Assembly (NCBI GenBank): GCA_016864895.1
Contig: CP046107.1
Coordinates: 1,123,741-1,187,740 of the forward strand
DNA length: 64,000 nucleotides
Source: Neisseriaceae bacterium
GTDB taxonomy: Bacteria; Pseudomonadota; Gammaproteobacteria; Burkholderiales; Neisseriaceae
Direction: 5' to 3'
Under the pieces are notes generated by a model. That model searched no databases, had not been told where the DNA came from, and saw only the letters and a program-made list of their open reading frames with translations. Shown here piece after piece: positions 41,867-52,399 of this stretch. The position numbers and the translations under genes are program-made. Position 1 is the first letter of the stretch. Every line of letters starts with the position of its first letter.

Positions 41867-42087
41867 ATAAAAAAATGCACCTCCCAAAAAAGAGGTGCTA
41901 ATAAGGAACACAAACCACTACCAAATCTTTAAAATAACTAAAAAAGACAATTGCTTTAAAAGATTTAAACTTGTGCTCATGATAAATGAAAAATGAATCA
42001 AATGCAAACAATAATTATTATCAATTGAGTTATTTTTTGTAATTATTTGTTTTAAAATATAATTAATTTGTAAAAGAAGTGGAAATA

Positions 42088-42786
42088 ATGAGACAGATTA
42101 TTATTGATACAGAAACAACAGGTCTGTATGTTCACGCAGGAGATAGAATTATTGAATTTGCTGGCCTAGAAATGATTTCGAGGCGTTTAACTGGGAGGCA
42201 ATGCCATTTTTATATCTACCCTGAATGTGATATTAATGAAGAAGCTAGTAAGATTCATGGGCTGAGGCTCTCAGACTTAGAGGGTAAGCCCAAATTTGCG
42301 GAAGTGGGTCAAGAGATACATGACTTTTTACGTGATTCAGAGTTAATTATTCATAATGCTCCTTTTGATATTGGGTTTTTAAATATGGAATTTTCTAAAA
42401 TAGGTTTGGCACCTGTTGAGGAAATTACTAATAATGTGATTGACACTTTGGTGGAAGCGAAAAGAAAATATCCAGGTAAACGTAATTCATTAGATGCTTT
42501 GTGTGAACGCTTAGAAATCGATCGCAGTAAACGTGTATTGCACGGTGCTTTAGTTGATTGTGATTTATTAGCTCAGGTTTATTTGGCTATGACGCATAAT
42601 CAATTTACTTTGGATATTGATTTAAATAGTGATTTAGATGGAGGGAATCAACAAAATTTTCATATTGATTATAACCAAAATAAGTTTAAAGTATTAATGG
42701 CTTCAGGGGATGAAAATAAATTACACGAGGCTTATTTAGATGAATTAAGCCGAACTTGTCTTCCTATTTATCGTTATGAAGAATAA
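42088..42786 (+). CDS. dnaQ: DNA polymerase III epsilon-type 3'-5' exonuclease
   Basis: The protein is 232 residues from the ATG at 42088, and an in-frame GTG three codons upstream is less well placed. The three DEDDh exonuclease motifs are present: IIIDTETTGL, HNAPFDIGFL and HGALVDCDLLAQVY. The segment KIHGLRLSDL is also typical. It is the proofreading subunit of replicative polymerase. The C-terminal 50 residues, which bind the polymerase subunit, are divergent. It overlaps ispD by 11 bases. Confidence 0.92.
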   Translation: MRQIIIDTETTGLYVHAGDRIIEFAGLEMISRRLTGRQCHFYIYPECDINEEASKIHGLRLSDLEGKPKFAEVGQEIHDFLRDSELIIHNAPFDIGFLNMEFSKIGLAPVEEITNNVIDTLVEAKRKYPGKRNSLDALCERLEIDRSKRVLHGALVDCDLLAQVYLAMTHNQFTLDIDLNSDLDGGNQQNFHIDYNQNKFKVLMASGDENKLHEAYLDELSRTCLPIYRYEE

Positions 42787-43525
42787 GCAACGTACTATTG
42801 CTCTAATTCCTGCAGCAGGGGTTGGTACTCGATTTGGTGCTTCTATGCCCAAACAATATGTTTGTATTCATAAAATACCTGTTTTGTTACATACCTTGCA
42901 ATGTTTATCTATTCCTCAAATAGAGGCAATTTATATTGTATTGTCACCAACAGATGAAATTTTTACAGAAATTAAAATTCAGTATAAAGATTTTTTAAGC
43001 TTACTGCTGCATCAAGAAGATGCTTGTGAATTTTCATGGCGGATTTTAACACTGGGGGGAGTGTCCAGAGCTCATACTGTACGTAATGCTTTAGAGTATT
43101 TAAAGAGAGAAAATTTAGTTGAAGAGCACGATTGGATATTGGTTCATGATGCAGTTCGCTGTTGTTTGCCACATGAATATCTGTATCAACTGATTAAAAC
43201 CGTGCATGTAGGACAGCAAGGTGCTATTTTAGCGCAAAGAGTTATGGATACGGTCAAAAAAGTGGGTAAATATAAATATATTCAAGCAACCTTGAATCGT
43301 GACTATTTATGGTTGGCACAGACACCACAGATGTTTTTATTAAAAGACTTACTGAAAGCTTATGAGCAAGTGTCTGAGTTAGATAAAATAACTGATGAAG
43401 CTTCATTATTGGAGGTCATTGGAAAACCAGTATTAATTGTAAATTCTGATACTAGGAATTTCAAAATTACAACACTACAAGATATGCATTATGCAGAATA
43501 TTTATTAAGTAATAAGAGTGAATAA
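42776..43525 (+). CDS. ispD: 2-C-methyl-D-erythritol 4-phosphate cytidylyltransferase
   Basis: The protein is 249 residues. The CTP-binding start LIPAAGVGTRFGASMPKQY and the segment WILVHDAVRCCLP are diagnostic, and LAQTPQMF is present. It makes CDP-methylerythritol in the non-mevalonate isoprenoid pathway. It is three bases before ispF. At 249 residues it is slightly longer than the E. coli enzyme because of insertions around residues 70-90. Confidence 0.95.
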   Translation: MKNKQRTIALIPAAGVGTRFGASMPKQYVCIHKIPVLLHTLQCLSIPQIEAIYIVLSPTDEIFTEIKIQYKDFLSLLLHQEDACEFSWRILTLGGVSRAHTVRNALEYLKRENLVEEHDWILVHDAVRCCLPHEYLYQLIKTVHVGQQGAILAQRVMDTVKKVGKYKYIQATLNRDYLWLAQTPQMFLLKDLLKAYEQVSELDKITDEASLLEVIGKPVLIVNSDTRNFKITTLQDMHYAEYLLSNKSE

Positions 43526-43527
43526 AT

Positions 43528-44013
43528 ATGTATCGTATAGGACAAGGTTATGATGTACACCAGCTGGTGGAATCAAGGAAGTTAATTTTAGCTGGGATAG
43601 AGATTCCTTTTCAAAAAGGTTTAAAAGGGCACTCAGATGCTGATGTTTTATTGCATGCTATGATTGATGCTCTACTAGGTGCTCTTGCGTTAGGAGATAT
43701 TGGTAGTTTTTACCCAGATACCGATCCTGCTTTTAAAAATACCAGTAGTGTTGAATTATTAAAAGATAGTTACCAAATGGTTCAGAAACTGGGTTGGCAT
43801 ATAGTCAATATTGATAGTACCATTATTGCAGAACATCCAAAATTAAGACCCTATATTGATACTATGTGTGAGAATATAGCCAATATCTTAGATTTACCCC
43901 TCGATAGGATCAGTATTAAAGCCAAAACAAATGAACAGTTAGGTTATTTAGGTAATCAGGAAGCGATAGAAGCTCAAGCAGTCATTATGCTAAAAAAAGC
44001 CGATAACGTTTAA
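43528..44013 (+). CDS. ispF: 2-C-methyl-D-erythritol 2,4-cyclodiphosphate synthase
   Basis: The protein is 161 residues. The metal ligands lie in GYDVHQL and HSDADVLLHAMIDALLGA, followed by GDIGSFYPDTD, and the C-terminal ends with KAKTNEQLGYLG and EAIEAQAV. It forms the cyclodiphosphate in isoprenoid synthesis and follows ispD, as is usual. Confidence 0.96.
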   Translation: MYRIGQGYDVHQLVESRKLILAGIEIPFQKGLKGHSDADVLLHAMIDALLGALALGDIGSFYPDTDPAFKNTSSVELLKDSYQMVQKLGWHIVNIDSTIIAEHPKLRPYIDTMCENIANILDLPLDRISIKAKTNEQLGYLGNQEAIEAQAVIMLKKADNV

Positions 44014-44219
44014 CGTTGACATATTGGATCAAAAATACTTCATTGGTAAAAAATTTTGTTGGGTGATATCCTAGTCATGCCATAGGGGGGCATGAATGGT
44101 TTTTATTTCTGGGAATTGACTATTACATTTTAAAATATCTGGATTCCTAGACCCTAATAGTTATGTGTGCCAACTTCATGATTTTTATCACTTCATAATT
44201 GTGCAATATAGTTTTTAGC
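44014..44219. other. spacer with no gene
   Basis: About 200 bases between ispF and the recognisable cysI remains. It may contain the lost cysI 3' end. Confidence 0.4.
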
Positions 44220-45080
44220 AATATTTCAGTATGACTTTTTATGGTGTTTTTTCTAAAATGGTGGTATTAAGGGTGGTATTAAGATAAAGCCCTTTGTTAC
44301 CATACTCAGTGGATAATCTACTACCAACCACAGTAAATTGAAACCAACTCAATCTCATCATCTTCTTTAATGGATAAAATTTTAAATCGTTAGCATGTAT
44401 ATGAACATTATTATTAAGTGGCGGAATACAAACTGTAATTTTAAATTTCTGAGGTAAAAGTTTCCTAGAATAGACTATCCTCTATCCAGTTCAGTAGTAA
44501 ATTATTTTTGGCTGTCTAACCGTACTTTAGTATAAGCATGGATATAATGTAATAAATACTGAAAGATTTTTTTTTGGCCGAAATAGGTTTATGGTGGGCT
44601 TTGAACTCTATGAGATTAAGAGATGTAAAGAACATTTCAGTTAACACGACTTGCTATCACCAAAGAATATAGGTCTAAATGAGACAACCATTGGTACATC
44701 GGCTTGATATTATTTTTTATATGAGGTCATACAATTGAGGTGTTTGGTGATTGGTTAAACGAATACAGTGATATCATTATATTCTGAGGGGACATTGATC
44801 AGTACCTAACCATTTGTAGGATTGATGAACCCCATCAGGCAAGCGGCATCGTAGTGCAACGTTTTTAAGAGGCTGTAGTTTTTGTTTTTGTCTCTCTACT
44901 TGGATGTGTCTATCATTCTGTTCGTATATGCCATGGAATAGTTTGAAAATTGTCTTGTGTACAGCTGCCTGTTAAAGGATTTTTTGAATTTTCTATAATA
45001 ATTCTTTTTAAAAAATTACTTTCAATTTTTAAGTATTCATTGTCAATGGGGTATTAGGCGATTTTAGTTCTGGGATTTTT
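44220..45080 (-). pseudogene. cysI: sulfite reductase haemoprotein CysI, decayed
   Basis: On the minus strand, downstream of cysJ, successive pieces of CysI are recognisable in changing frames. They are EYLKIESNFLKRIIIEN followed by NPLTGS, then KLFHGIYEQNDRHIQVER, then LPDGVHQSYKWLG, then SIRLTNHQT, then MYQWLSHLDLYSL and finally KFKITVCIPP with HANDLKF. They occur in the order expected for CysI. The region is less than half the normal 1.7 kb, and no piece with the CysI cysteines that bind siroheme and the 4Fe-4S cluster was found. Many stops and frameshifts exclude function. Confidence 0.88.
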
Positions 45081-45105
45081 AATACATGTATTATATTCCT
45101 TGGGA

Positions 45106-46923
45106 TCAATAAACATCTCTTTGATAGCGATCCGTCATACGTAATTCATTAAGGTATTCTTCTGCGTCATCTTCTGTGAGATATCCTTTATCTTGAATTA
45201 TTTGTAATAGTTTTTGTTCGACATCTTTAGCCATTGTATTAGCTGCACCGCAAACATAGATATGAGCTCCTTTTTGTAGCCATCGCCATAGTGTTTCTGC
45301 TTCTTGTTCTAGTTTATGTTGTACATAGACTTTATTTAACCTTTGACGTGACCATGCCAAAGATATCTTATTTAATAAGCCTTGTTTGTACCAGTTTTGC
45401 CATTCTACTTGATAAAGAAAATCATCGGTAACTTTTTGATTACCAAAGATAAGCCAATTTTGGCCAGTGGCATTTGTATTTTTTCGTTCTTGCATGAAGG
45501 CTCTAAAAGGGGCAATACCTGTTCCTGAAGCAATCATAATAATGGGTACGCTAGAGTTGTTTGGCAATCTAAACTTATGATTAGTTTCGACAAAAATTTT
45601 TAGTTTATCTCCTTCTCTGAGTCTTTCACCAAGAAAACCAGAAGCACCGCCCGTATAAATCCTACCTTCACGTTCAAAACGAACTACGCCAACAGTCAGA
45701 TGAACTTTATCTTTTACCTCTAATTGTGAAGATGCAATTGAATAAAAACGGGGAGTCAGAGGACGTAAGAAATTATGCAATGTCTGTGCATAAATATTTG
45801 CAGGATATTTTTTGAGCATGTTAACAATGGAGGTTGTACCTACCAAATCTTGTATGATGACTGGATCATTGGCAATATGTAGCAATTCTTCGTCTAGTGA
45901 TAGAGCGGCCAGTCCTTTTATGAATTGAGGAGAGTTTTGTGTAATTTCATCTAGTTCTAATAGGGCATGACGAATTTTAACTGTCGTTATTCTATCTTCT
46001 AGTTTAACCATCTCCTCGCCGGATAAATGGCAAATTTCCAAGATTTCATCCACTAACTGTGGATCATTCTTAAACCAAACACCTAGAGAGTCACCTGCTT
46101 GGTAGACCATATTCGAATCACTAATATCGATTTCAATATGTTGTACATCCTTATTAGCATTGTATGAAGTGATTTTCTGGCGTAGAGCTAAAGTGGCCGT
46201 ATAAGGTTCTTCTTTGGTATAGATGGTGCCATTATGAATAATTGGGTCTCTTGTAGAGGTAACAACAGACGCTGTTCCAACAATAGTATTGTTTTGTGGA
46301 ATGAGTGTAACGAGTGTTTGTACAATATTTTTAATCCAATGAACAGATGGTGTTTCAAAATCAATATCACAATCTACCCGATCAAGAATTCTAGTAGCAC
46401 CCAGATCTGCTAGTTTAGTATCAAATAATCGCCCTGCCCGGCAAAATTCAGGATAAGAGCTGTCACCCAAGGCAAGAACAGCATATTTTACCTGGGATAA
46501 ATCAGGGGCTTGTTTACTGCATAAGAATTTGAATAAAGGAATCGCTTCTTCAGGAGGCTCGCCCTCTCCTTGAGTAGAAGAGATTAATAATAGGATATTC
46601 TCATTGCCAATATCTTTAATTTTATAATCACCTGTAGCAATTAAGCGCGCAGATAGTTTTGTCTCGATCAATGCTGTTAGTAATCGTTCGGCGACACTTC
46701 TTGCATTACCTGTTTGACTGGCAGATAAGACAGTAATGCTTTTAGTAGGTATTTTATTAGAAACACTAGTCACCACTACTTCATTATTGGTTGTCTGACT
46801 TTTAGTCCGTGCATAGCCAGACAACCAAGTTGGTTGAATACTAGATAATTGATCTTGCAACAGTTGTGGGGTAATAGGAAAATTTTGCATTAGAACCCCT
46901 AAAAAATCTAAGGTATTAATCAT
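45106..46923 (-). CDS. cysJ: sulfite reductase flavoprotein CysJ
   Basis: The protein is 605 residues, full length. The flavodoxin-like FMN domain shows LSASQTGNARSVAERL and SSTQGEGEPPEEA. The FAD domain has PRFYSIASS and the segment GASGFLGERL. The NADPH domain has GTGIAPFRAFMQER and YVCGAANTMAKDVE, and the protein ends with the conserved YLNELRMTDRYQRDVY. It passes electrons from NADPH to the CysI haemoprotein. Its partner CysI and the adjacent cysH and cysG are all ruined, so either the loss is very recent or CysJ serves another acceptor. No truncation or missing motif is seen. Confidence 0.95.
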   Translation of the reverse strand: MINTLDFLGVLMQNFPITPQLLQDQLSSIQPTWLSGYARTKSQTTNNEVVVTSVSNKIPTKSITVLSASQTGNARSVAERLLTALIETKLSARLIATGDYKIKDIGNENILLLISSTQGEGEPPEEAIPLFKFLCSKQAPDLSQVKYAVLALGDSSYPEFCRAGRLFDTKLADLGATRILDRVDCDIDFETPSVHWIKNIVQTLVTLIPQNNTIVGTASVVTSTRDPIIHNGTIYTKEEPYTATLALRQKITSYNANKDVQHIEIDISDSNMVYQAGDSLGVWFKNDPQLVDEILEICHLSGEEMVKLEDRITTVKIRHALLELDEITQNSPQFIKGLAALSLDEELLHIANDPVIIQDLVGTTSIVNMLKKYPANIYAQTLHNFLRPLTPRFYSIASSQLEVKDKVHLTVGVVRFEREGRIYTGGASGFLGERLREGDKLKIFVETNHKFRLPNNSSVPIIMIASGTGIAPFRAFMQERKNTNATGQNWLIFGNQKVTDDFLYQVEWQNWYKQGLLNKISLAWSRQRLNKVYVQHKLEQEAETLWRWLQKGAHIYVCGAANTMAKDVEQKLLQIIQDKGYLTEDDAEEYLNELRMTDRYQRDVY

Positions 46924-46964
46924 AATGTTGGTTGTGTATTTCTGTGATTGATATTATCCTTTAC

Positions 46965-47689
46965 ATTTTCTGATGTGAGGTACACTGTTTGTTATTCTTG
47001 CTTTTCCACCACCAACGACCAGCAAGAATATCTTCATTTTTTTTGAACAGGCTTAATACAAGGTTCACATTCAATACTAGGGTAACCTTTTAGGGAAAGT
47101 GGCTTAAAAGGTATTTGGTTCTCCTGAATATAGGTGCATATTTTAAATTATCCAATCAAAAATTTAAATTAAATTTGGCAATTGCAATGAATAGTATTCT
47201 TCATTCAAATTCTAGCTGTTCTCTAATGACTGATTATTCCTCTAATTTGTTCTGTTAGCCAAGTATCATTAATGAGATGAAGAAAACAACACTTTTTGTG
47301 TAATTGAACTGATACGTAAAATCTGATCACGCTTTACTTCTATTTGATGTGGTGCGTAAAGCCCAATACGGATATGATAAACTCTCTCATTTTTAGGAAT
47401 TAAAGTTAAGTTAAGGTTTCTGCATGTGGTTTTTTTGTTTTCAAAGAAAAGCCATAATCAGTAGGGTTAATTTGGTAACTAAATCAGTTAAGGGAGTATC
47501 TTCCAAGGCAAGACAGGATGCTAGTTTAGTGTGGATATAAGTAATATCAGTTAAACTGTTGCTTAAGGGTCTTGATTTTATCAAATAATTTTGCCGATCT
47601 TTTACACTAGGCTGTGGTATTCTCCAGTAGTTTTGGTTCATCTCTTTTGTTATAATCCCGTCTTTTTTTAGAATAATATTTGTATCCAA
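46965..47689 (-). pseudogene. cysH: phosphoadenylyl/adenylyl-sulfate reductase CysH, decayed
   Basis: Upstream of cysJ on the same strand are pieces of CysH: NYWRIPQPSVKDRQ, TDITYIHTKLASCLALEDTP with LTDLVTKLTL, then VYHIRIGLYAPHQIEVK, then (in other frames) IPFKPLSLKGYPSIECEPC and DILAGRWWWKS. The last two correspond to the C-terminal YPSIGC..C and GR.WW motifs of the family. Frameshifts separate the parts and the middle is short. The order cysH-cysJ-cysI is a normal sulfate-assimilation operon. Confidence 0.85.
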
Positions 47690-47729
47690 GATAAAAACTC
47701 ATAAATAAATGACATCTAATAGATATAGA

Positions 47730-49075
47730 ATTAGTTATTCCGAACATAAGTAAAAGTCACACCTAATTTCCAGCCAAAAAATAAACTTGTTTTAGTCATA
47801 GGTGGTAGTTGGGTAGTTGAGAGAAAAATTGAAAATTGATTGGCTAATTCAGTGATCATTTTTTGGTTTCTCACATAGCTAGAGCTATTAAAGAAGTTAT
47901 TCTCACTTGGATCTATGAGGGGTGAGTGATGTGGTTGGCTAAATAATCAATACAATACAGTTAGATTGTATGTATTTATTGACTTAATTGAGCAATGATC
48001 CAAAATTAAATCATTTTATCGGTAGGCAATAAGGGGGGAAAGTACAAATTAATCAATGTTAGACAATCAATGGTTACATAGATCTACCTTGCCAACTGTA
48101 TCTAGAGAGTAGTCCTGTGTAAAGCTATTGGAACAGAAGTGACTTTACTTGTGTTATCAAGACATCTATGTCATCAGCTTAAATTACAGATACCGCAACA
48201 TATTGGTGATATTGAAAAAATAATAGATCAGTATCGGAGCTTAGTTAATCAAACCTTATAAGATGCAAAATTAATTAGAGAATTTTGGGAACATTGATTT
48301 GTGAGTTAGTTTGATTGATTACTTGGAAATAAAGACAAAAAAAGTATAACAATATTTGAAAAAATTTTTGGAGCAAACTCAGAAGAAAATATAGGTTCTG
48401 GATGGATTATTCACTTTAAAAACCTTTGTAGGCGCTCAGTGTGCAGATATTGTACTGTGTAGTATTTTTATTTCAGATAAGATATTGAATTTATTGCGTG
48501 AATATATCAAAAATATTTTTGTGTAAAATGATTAGGAGACTACCATACAAAAAATATTAACGAATTATTGTTCAGTACCCATCAGGGTAAAAAATAGTAC
48601 GTTTAAAGAGGGGGGGGATCCCTTGGTGTTTTGGTGAGGATGCACAACACTACAGGTTTTAATGGAAAACAATATTCCATATCAAGTTATTTCCTGTAGT
48701 TATATAGGAACTATTATTTAATGGGGATTCCATTAATACACCGAGATTATACTAAAACGGTCACTTTATATTGTAGAACATTTGGTGAAGCCTCCAAAAT
48801 ATTTAAATTGGAAATTATTGGCATTTCCCCGTCAAACTTTAGCAGTATATATGATCATTCTACAAGTTAAGTATATTGCTAAAAAATTAATTTTATATGG
48901 ATGGAGTAAGACAACACCTGTGGTTATTAGTCAAGGCACTTTGCCTAATCCAATAGTTATTACAGGAAAAGTAGTTGCGTTGAAGTTAGTACAACAGGTG
49001 GTATCTCCATCGATTATGTTGATTGGTGAAACAGTAGAACTACATAACCGATTAGATTGGTTTGCTGAGAAATAA
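47730..49075 (+). pseudogene. cysG: siroheme synthase CysG, decayed
   Basis: The plus strand holds CysG remains in order. NFQPKNKLVLVIGGSWVVERKI is the dehydrogenase NAD motif (split here only by decay further on). LKLQIPQHIGDIEKII and DAKLIREFWEH come from the middle. GGDPLVFW and ENNIPYQVI belong to the methyltransferase. The terminal 97 codons (48782-49075) end LIGETVELHNRLDWF, the normal CysG finish. Stops and frameshifts are frequent before that. CysG makes siroheme, the cofactor of sulfite reductase. It is divergent from cysH-cysJ-cysI and upstream of hemC. Confidence 0.87.
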
Positions 49076-49166
49076 TTTTTAGAGGGGTTTCTTAAAAAGA
49101 CAGAGTATTAAATCATAGATTTAGAGGTATAATGCCAGTTTTAGTCGTATTGTATATTGAAATATT

Positions 49167-50084
49167 ATGGGTACCCAAATAATTAGGATAGGTACAAGAA
49201 GTAGTCAGTTGGCTTTATGGCAAGCCAATCTGGTGAAACAAAAATTAGAAAAAAATAATATTACCTGTGAGTTGGTATACATTCAATCTGTTGGTGATTT
49301 AGACTTAAAGAAACCCATTTATAAAATGTCTGAAATTGGTGTGTTTACTAAAGCACTCGACCAGGCACTGTTAGAAGATCAGATTGATCTTGCTGTTCAT
49401 TCAATGAAAGATGTGCCAACTGTATTAACCTCAGGTTTAACACAAGCAGCAGTTTTGAAACGAGGAGAAGTGCTGGATATTTTAGTGTTTAAGGGAGAAA
49501 TTGATTTTAATCAGCCCATGACTGTTGCAACAGGAAGTTTGCGTCGACAAGCACAATGGTTGGCTCACTATCCTGAACATACAATAGTGAATTTAAGGGG
49601 CAATTTACAAAAAAGACTGGATAGTTTATATGCGAATGATAACGTGCAAGGTGCCATTTTTGCCAAGGTGGGATTAGAACGATTGAGTTGTTTGCCCGTT
49701 CATTATCTTGAATTAGATTGGATGATTCCAGCACCGGCTCAAGGGGCGATTGTTGTACTCTCTCGAGAAAATGATGAATCAATACTTGATTTGGTACAAT
49801 GTCTAAATGATGATCAGACAATTTTTTGTGTCTCACAAGAACGTGCTTTTTTAAGAGCACTTGAGGGAGGGTGTGCAGCACCGATAGGTGCTTTGATGAC
49901 TATTGATAAAGACTTAGCTTCTTTTAGGGGAGGTTTATTTTCATTAGATGGACGTAAAAAAGTTGTCATTGATGTTACTATTCCTTTAGTGCGGGCTTAT
50001 TCATTGGGCAAGAATATGGCAGAAGAAGTCCTAAAAACTGGGGGTGAAGAAATTATGCAAGAGATTAGAGGTTATTTACGATAA
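49167..50084 (+). CDS. hemC: porphobilinogen deaminase (hydroxymethylbilane synthase)
   Basis: The protein is 305 residues. It starts IIRIGTRSSQLALWQA, has HSMKDVPT and the RRQAQWLAHYP segment, and the cofactor-binding Cys in EGGCAAPIGA near residue 235. It polymerises porphobilinogen. A TATAAT hexamer at 49128-49133 may be its -10 element. It is followed by hemD with a one-base overlap and then hemE. Confidence 0.97.
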   Translation: MGTQIIRIGTRSSQLALWQANLVKQKLEKNNITCELVYIQSVGDLDLKKPIYKMSEIGVFTKALDQALLEDQIDLAVHSMKDVPTVLTSGLTQAAVLKRGEVLDILVFKGEIDFNQPMTVATGSLRRQAQWLAHYPEHTIVNLRGNLQKRLDSLYANDNVQGAIFAKVGLERLSCLPVHYLELDWMIPAPAQGAIVVLSRENDESILDLVQCLNDDQTIFCVSQERAFLRALEGGCAAPIGALMTIDKDLASFRGGLFSLDGRKKVVIDVTIPLVRAYSLGKNMAEEVLKTGGEEIMQEIRGYLR

Positions 50085-50755
50085 TGACTAAAAAGAAGGT
50101 TCTAATTACTCAAGTATTAAATAATGAAGAAAAAGAAATTCTTGAACGACATCAAATAGACTATTTAGAAGTATCAATGATTAGTACAAAAATTATTGAT
50201 TTTAAAATACCTGATACAAAACCTAATTATTTGTTGATTACTAGCCAGAATGCAGTTAAAAGTATGCTAATCAATCCTAGTCTTGAGGAGTTAAAAGAGT
50301 ATCCTGTAATTTGTGTGGGACGACAAACCAAAAGCTTATTGGAGAAAAATGCTTGGCAGGTCAAGTGTGTGGCAGACTATGCTAGAGATATCATTGATTT
50401 CTTACAACAAGACTACAAAAGTTTTGTTTTATTTCTAACTGGTAACTTACGTAGTAATATTTTAGTTGACTATATGCTCAATGCTGATATTCATTTCCAA
50501 GAAATTCAAGTTTATGAAACTGTATTGACTTCACGGTCTATTCAAGAAAATTATGATGCAGTTGTGTTTTTTAGTCCCTCTGCAGTCAATAGTTTTCATC
50601 AAAATAATTCTTTGCAAGGCAAGCAAGTATTTTGTATTGGAGAGACCACAGCAAGAGCCGTTGGCAGTAAGGTTGTACCTATACTGCCTTCTTATCCTAG
50701 TAGAAAAGAAACTTTGATGTTATGTGCCAATCAGATGAGGGGGAATGTAGTGTGA
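50084..50755 (+). CDS. hemD: uroporphyrinogen-III synthase
   Basis: The protein is 223 residues. HemD sequences are poorly conserved; the recognisable points are [30 protein letters not shown], and the C-terminal [11 protein letters not shown] and [12 protein letters not shown]. It closes hydroxymethylbilane with inversion of ring D. Its place between hemC and hemE supports the call. Confidence 0.9.
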   Translation: MTKKKVLITQVLNNEEKEILERHQIDYLEVSMISTKIIDFKIPDTKPNYLLITSQNAVKSMLINPSLEELKEYPVICVGRQTKSLLEKNAWQVKCVADYARDIIDFLQQDYKSFVLFLTGNLRSNILVDYMLNADIHFQEIQVYETVLTSRSIQENYDAVVFFSPSAVNSFHQNNSLQGKQVFCIGETTARAVGSKVVPILPSYPSRKETLMLCANQMRGNVV

Positions 50756-51792
50756 ATCAAACCATTAAAAATGACATTTTATTAAAAGTTTTAAATCATG
50801 AGACAGTTTCACGCCCACCCGTATGGATGATGCGTCAGGCAGGACGGTATCTACCTGAATTTAGAGCAATACGTGAAAAATATGATTTTTTTACTCGCTG
50901 TCGTACACCAGAATTAGTGGCAGAAATCACAGTCCAACCTGTAGATATCATTGGTGTAGATGCTGCTATTTTGTTTTCAGATATACTAGTAGTGCCCCAA
51001 GCCATGAATATTCCATTTGTGATGAAGGATAATCAAGGCCCATGGTTGGACGCTCCAATTCGTACCCAAGAAGATGTGCAAAAAGTGATTATTCCTAATG
51101 TGTATGAAACCTTAAGATATGTGTTGGACGGCATTGTGTTAACCAATGAAAAATTAAAAGGGCGAGTTCCTTTAATCGGCTTTGCAGGATCTCCTTGGAC
51201 AATATTATGTTATACAGTAGAAGGAAAAGGATCTAAAAATTTTGATATTGCCAAGGGATTTTGTTTTAGTAATCCATGTTTAGCACATACCTTGCTACAA
51301 AAGATCACAGATACAACTATTGCTTATCTAAAGGCACAAGTTAAAGCAGGTGTGGATGTGGTACAGATTTTTGACTCTTGGGGAGGAATGCTTTCCTTGG
51401 ATGATTATATGTTATTTTCATGGCCTTACATTCAACAGATAGTTAATGAATTATCTAGCATAACTAAAGTTATTGTATTTGCCAAAGGTTGTTGGTTTGC
51501 TTTGCAAGAAATGGCAAAAAGTCCTGTTTCCGCATTAGGCATTGATTGGACTTGTCCCCCTCATATTGCGAGACAATTAACAGAGAATAAAATTGTGCTC
51601 CAAGGAAATTTTGATCCTGCAAGGTTACTTTCCCCAGTTGAGGATATTCAAAGAGCAGTAAAGCATATGATTCAATCATTTTCAGGGAAAAATTATATTG
51701 CTAATTTGGGGCATGGTATTTTACCGAATGTCCCAGTTTCACATGCTAAAGCTTTTGTTGATGCAGTAAAAATTTATCAATATGAAAATTAA
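50752..51792 (+). CDS. hemE: uroporphyrinogen decarboxylase
   Basis: The product is about 346 residues from GTG at 50752, which overlaps the hemD stop (GTGA) and has 'gaggggga' upstream. An in-frame ATG at 50722 would add ten residues. The signatures [18 protein letters not shown] and the central [16 protein letters not shown] are clear. It decarboxylates uroporphyrinogen III to coproporphyrinogen III, so the haem branch remains intact here although the siroheme branch (cysG) is lost. Confidence 0.95.
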   Translation: MNQTIKNDILLKVLNHETVSRPPVWMMRQAGRYLPEFRAIREKYDFFTRCRTPELVAEITVQPVDIIGVDAAILFSDILVVPQAMNIPFVMKDNQGPWLDAPIRTQEDVQKVIIPNVYETLRYVLDGIVLTNEKLKGRVPLIGFAGSPWTILCYTVEGKGSKNFDIAKGFCFSNPCLAHTLLQKITDTTIAYLKAQVKAGVDVVQIFDSWGGMLSLDDYMLFSWPYIQQIVNELSSITKVIVFAKGCWFALQEMAKSPVSALGIDWTCPPHIARQLTENKIVLQGNFDPARLLSPVEDIQRAVKHMIQSFSGKNYIANLGHGILPNVPVSHAKAFVDAVKIYQYEN

Positions 51793-52399
51793 GGCACACA
51801 AAGAGAAGAATAGAATATTGTCCCTCTTTTTACTTTTTATTTATTGGTAATTTTGAACTCCCTCATTATGTTAAACGGTATATCATTATCATTAGAATAC
51901 AAGCTTTTCTTCATGAATGTTTTACATTTTTTTTTGTTAACTTTGAATGGTATTAGAGTTTGCTCGTTAAGTTTTTAGTTCAGCTTTTTTTTATGAGTTT
52001 ATCCGTACTATCTTATCCTTTAGGGTTGTAAGAATATTCAATCATTGCGTTATTGTTGAAAATAATTATTTTTAAGATTAAAAATAGGATAAGAACACCC
52101 ATAATTTACGATTTTTGAGGTGGTGAGAATTAACTTCATGTATATAAGCCTCTTTCCCCAAGACAATATTGATAAGATTTTTATTTTTACTGGTAAATAA
52201 TGAGATTAATCAAGTAGTGTAGAATATAAATTAAATAAATAGAAGTAACTCTTGTTGAGTAATATGTATTTGTGCATGATTGATCAAAATATTTGATAAA
52301 TAATTTTTACAACCGCAAAGAATAAAGTGATCAAGTGAGATATCATTACACTTATGAGGGGTAATTTTTCGAATGATAATGATAAGTGGACCCTTTATT
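51793..52399. other. 600-base stretch without a recognisable gene
   Basis: AT-rich with stops in all frames. Minus-strand translation near 52200-52400 gives protein-like text (for example GPLIIIIRKITPHKCND) that may be the tail of the transporter remnant or another lost gene. I could not identify it. Confidence 0.4.

Noticed and set aside
41877..41898. Hairpin 'gcacctc...gaggtgc' after the DUF945 gene
   Set aside because: The T-tract is on the minus-strand side, where no gene ends, so I do not call it the terminator of the plus-strand gene.
48782..49075. 97-codon frame that could be taken as a small gene
   Set aside because: It is the still-open C-terminal end of the cysG pseudogene, with no start signal of its own.
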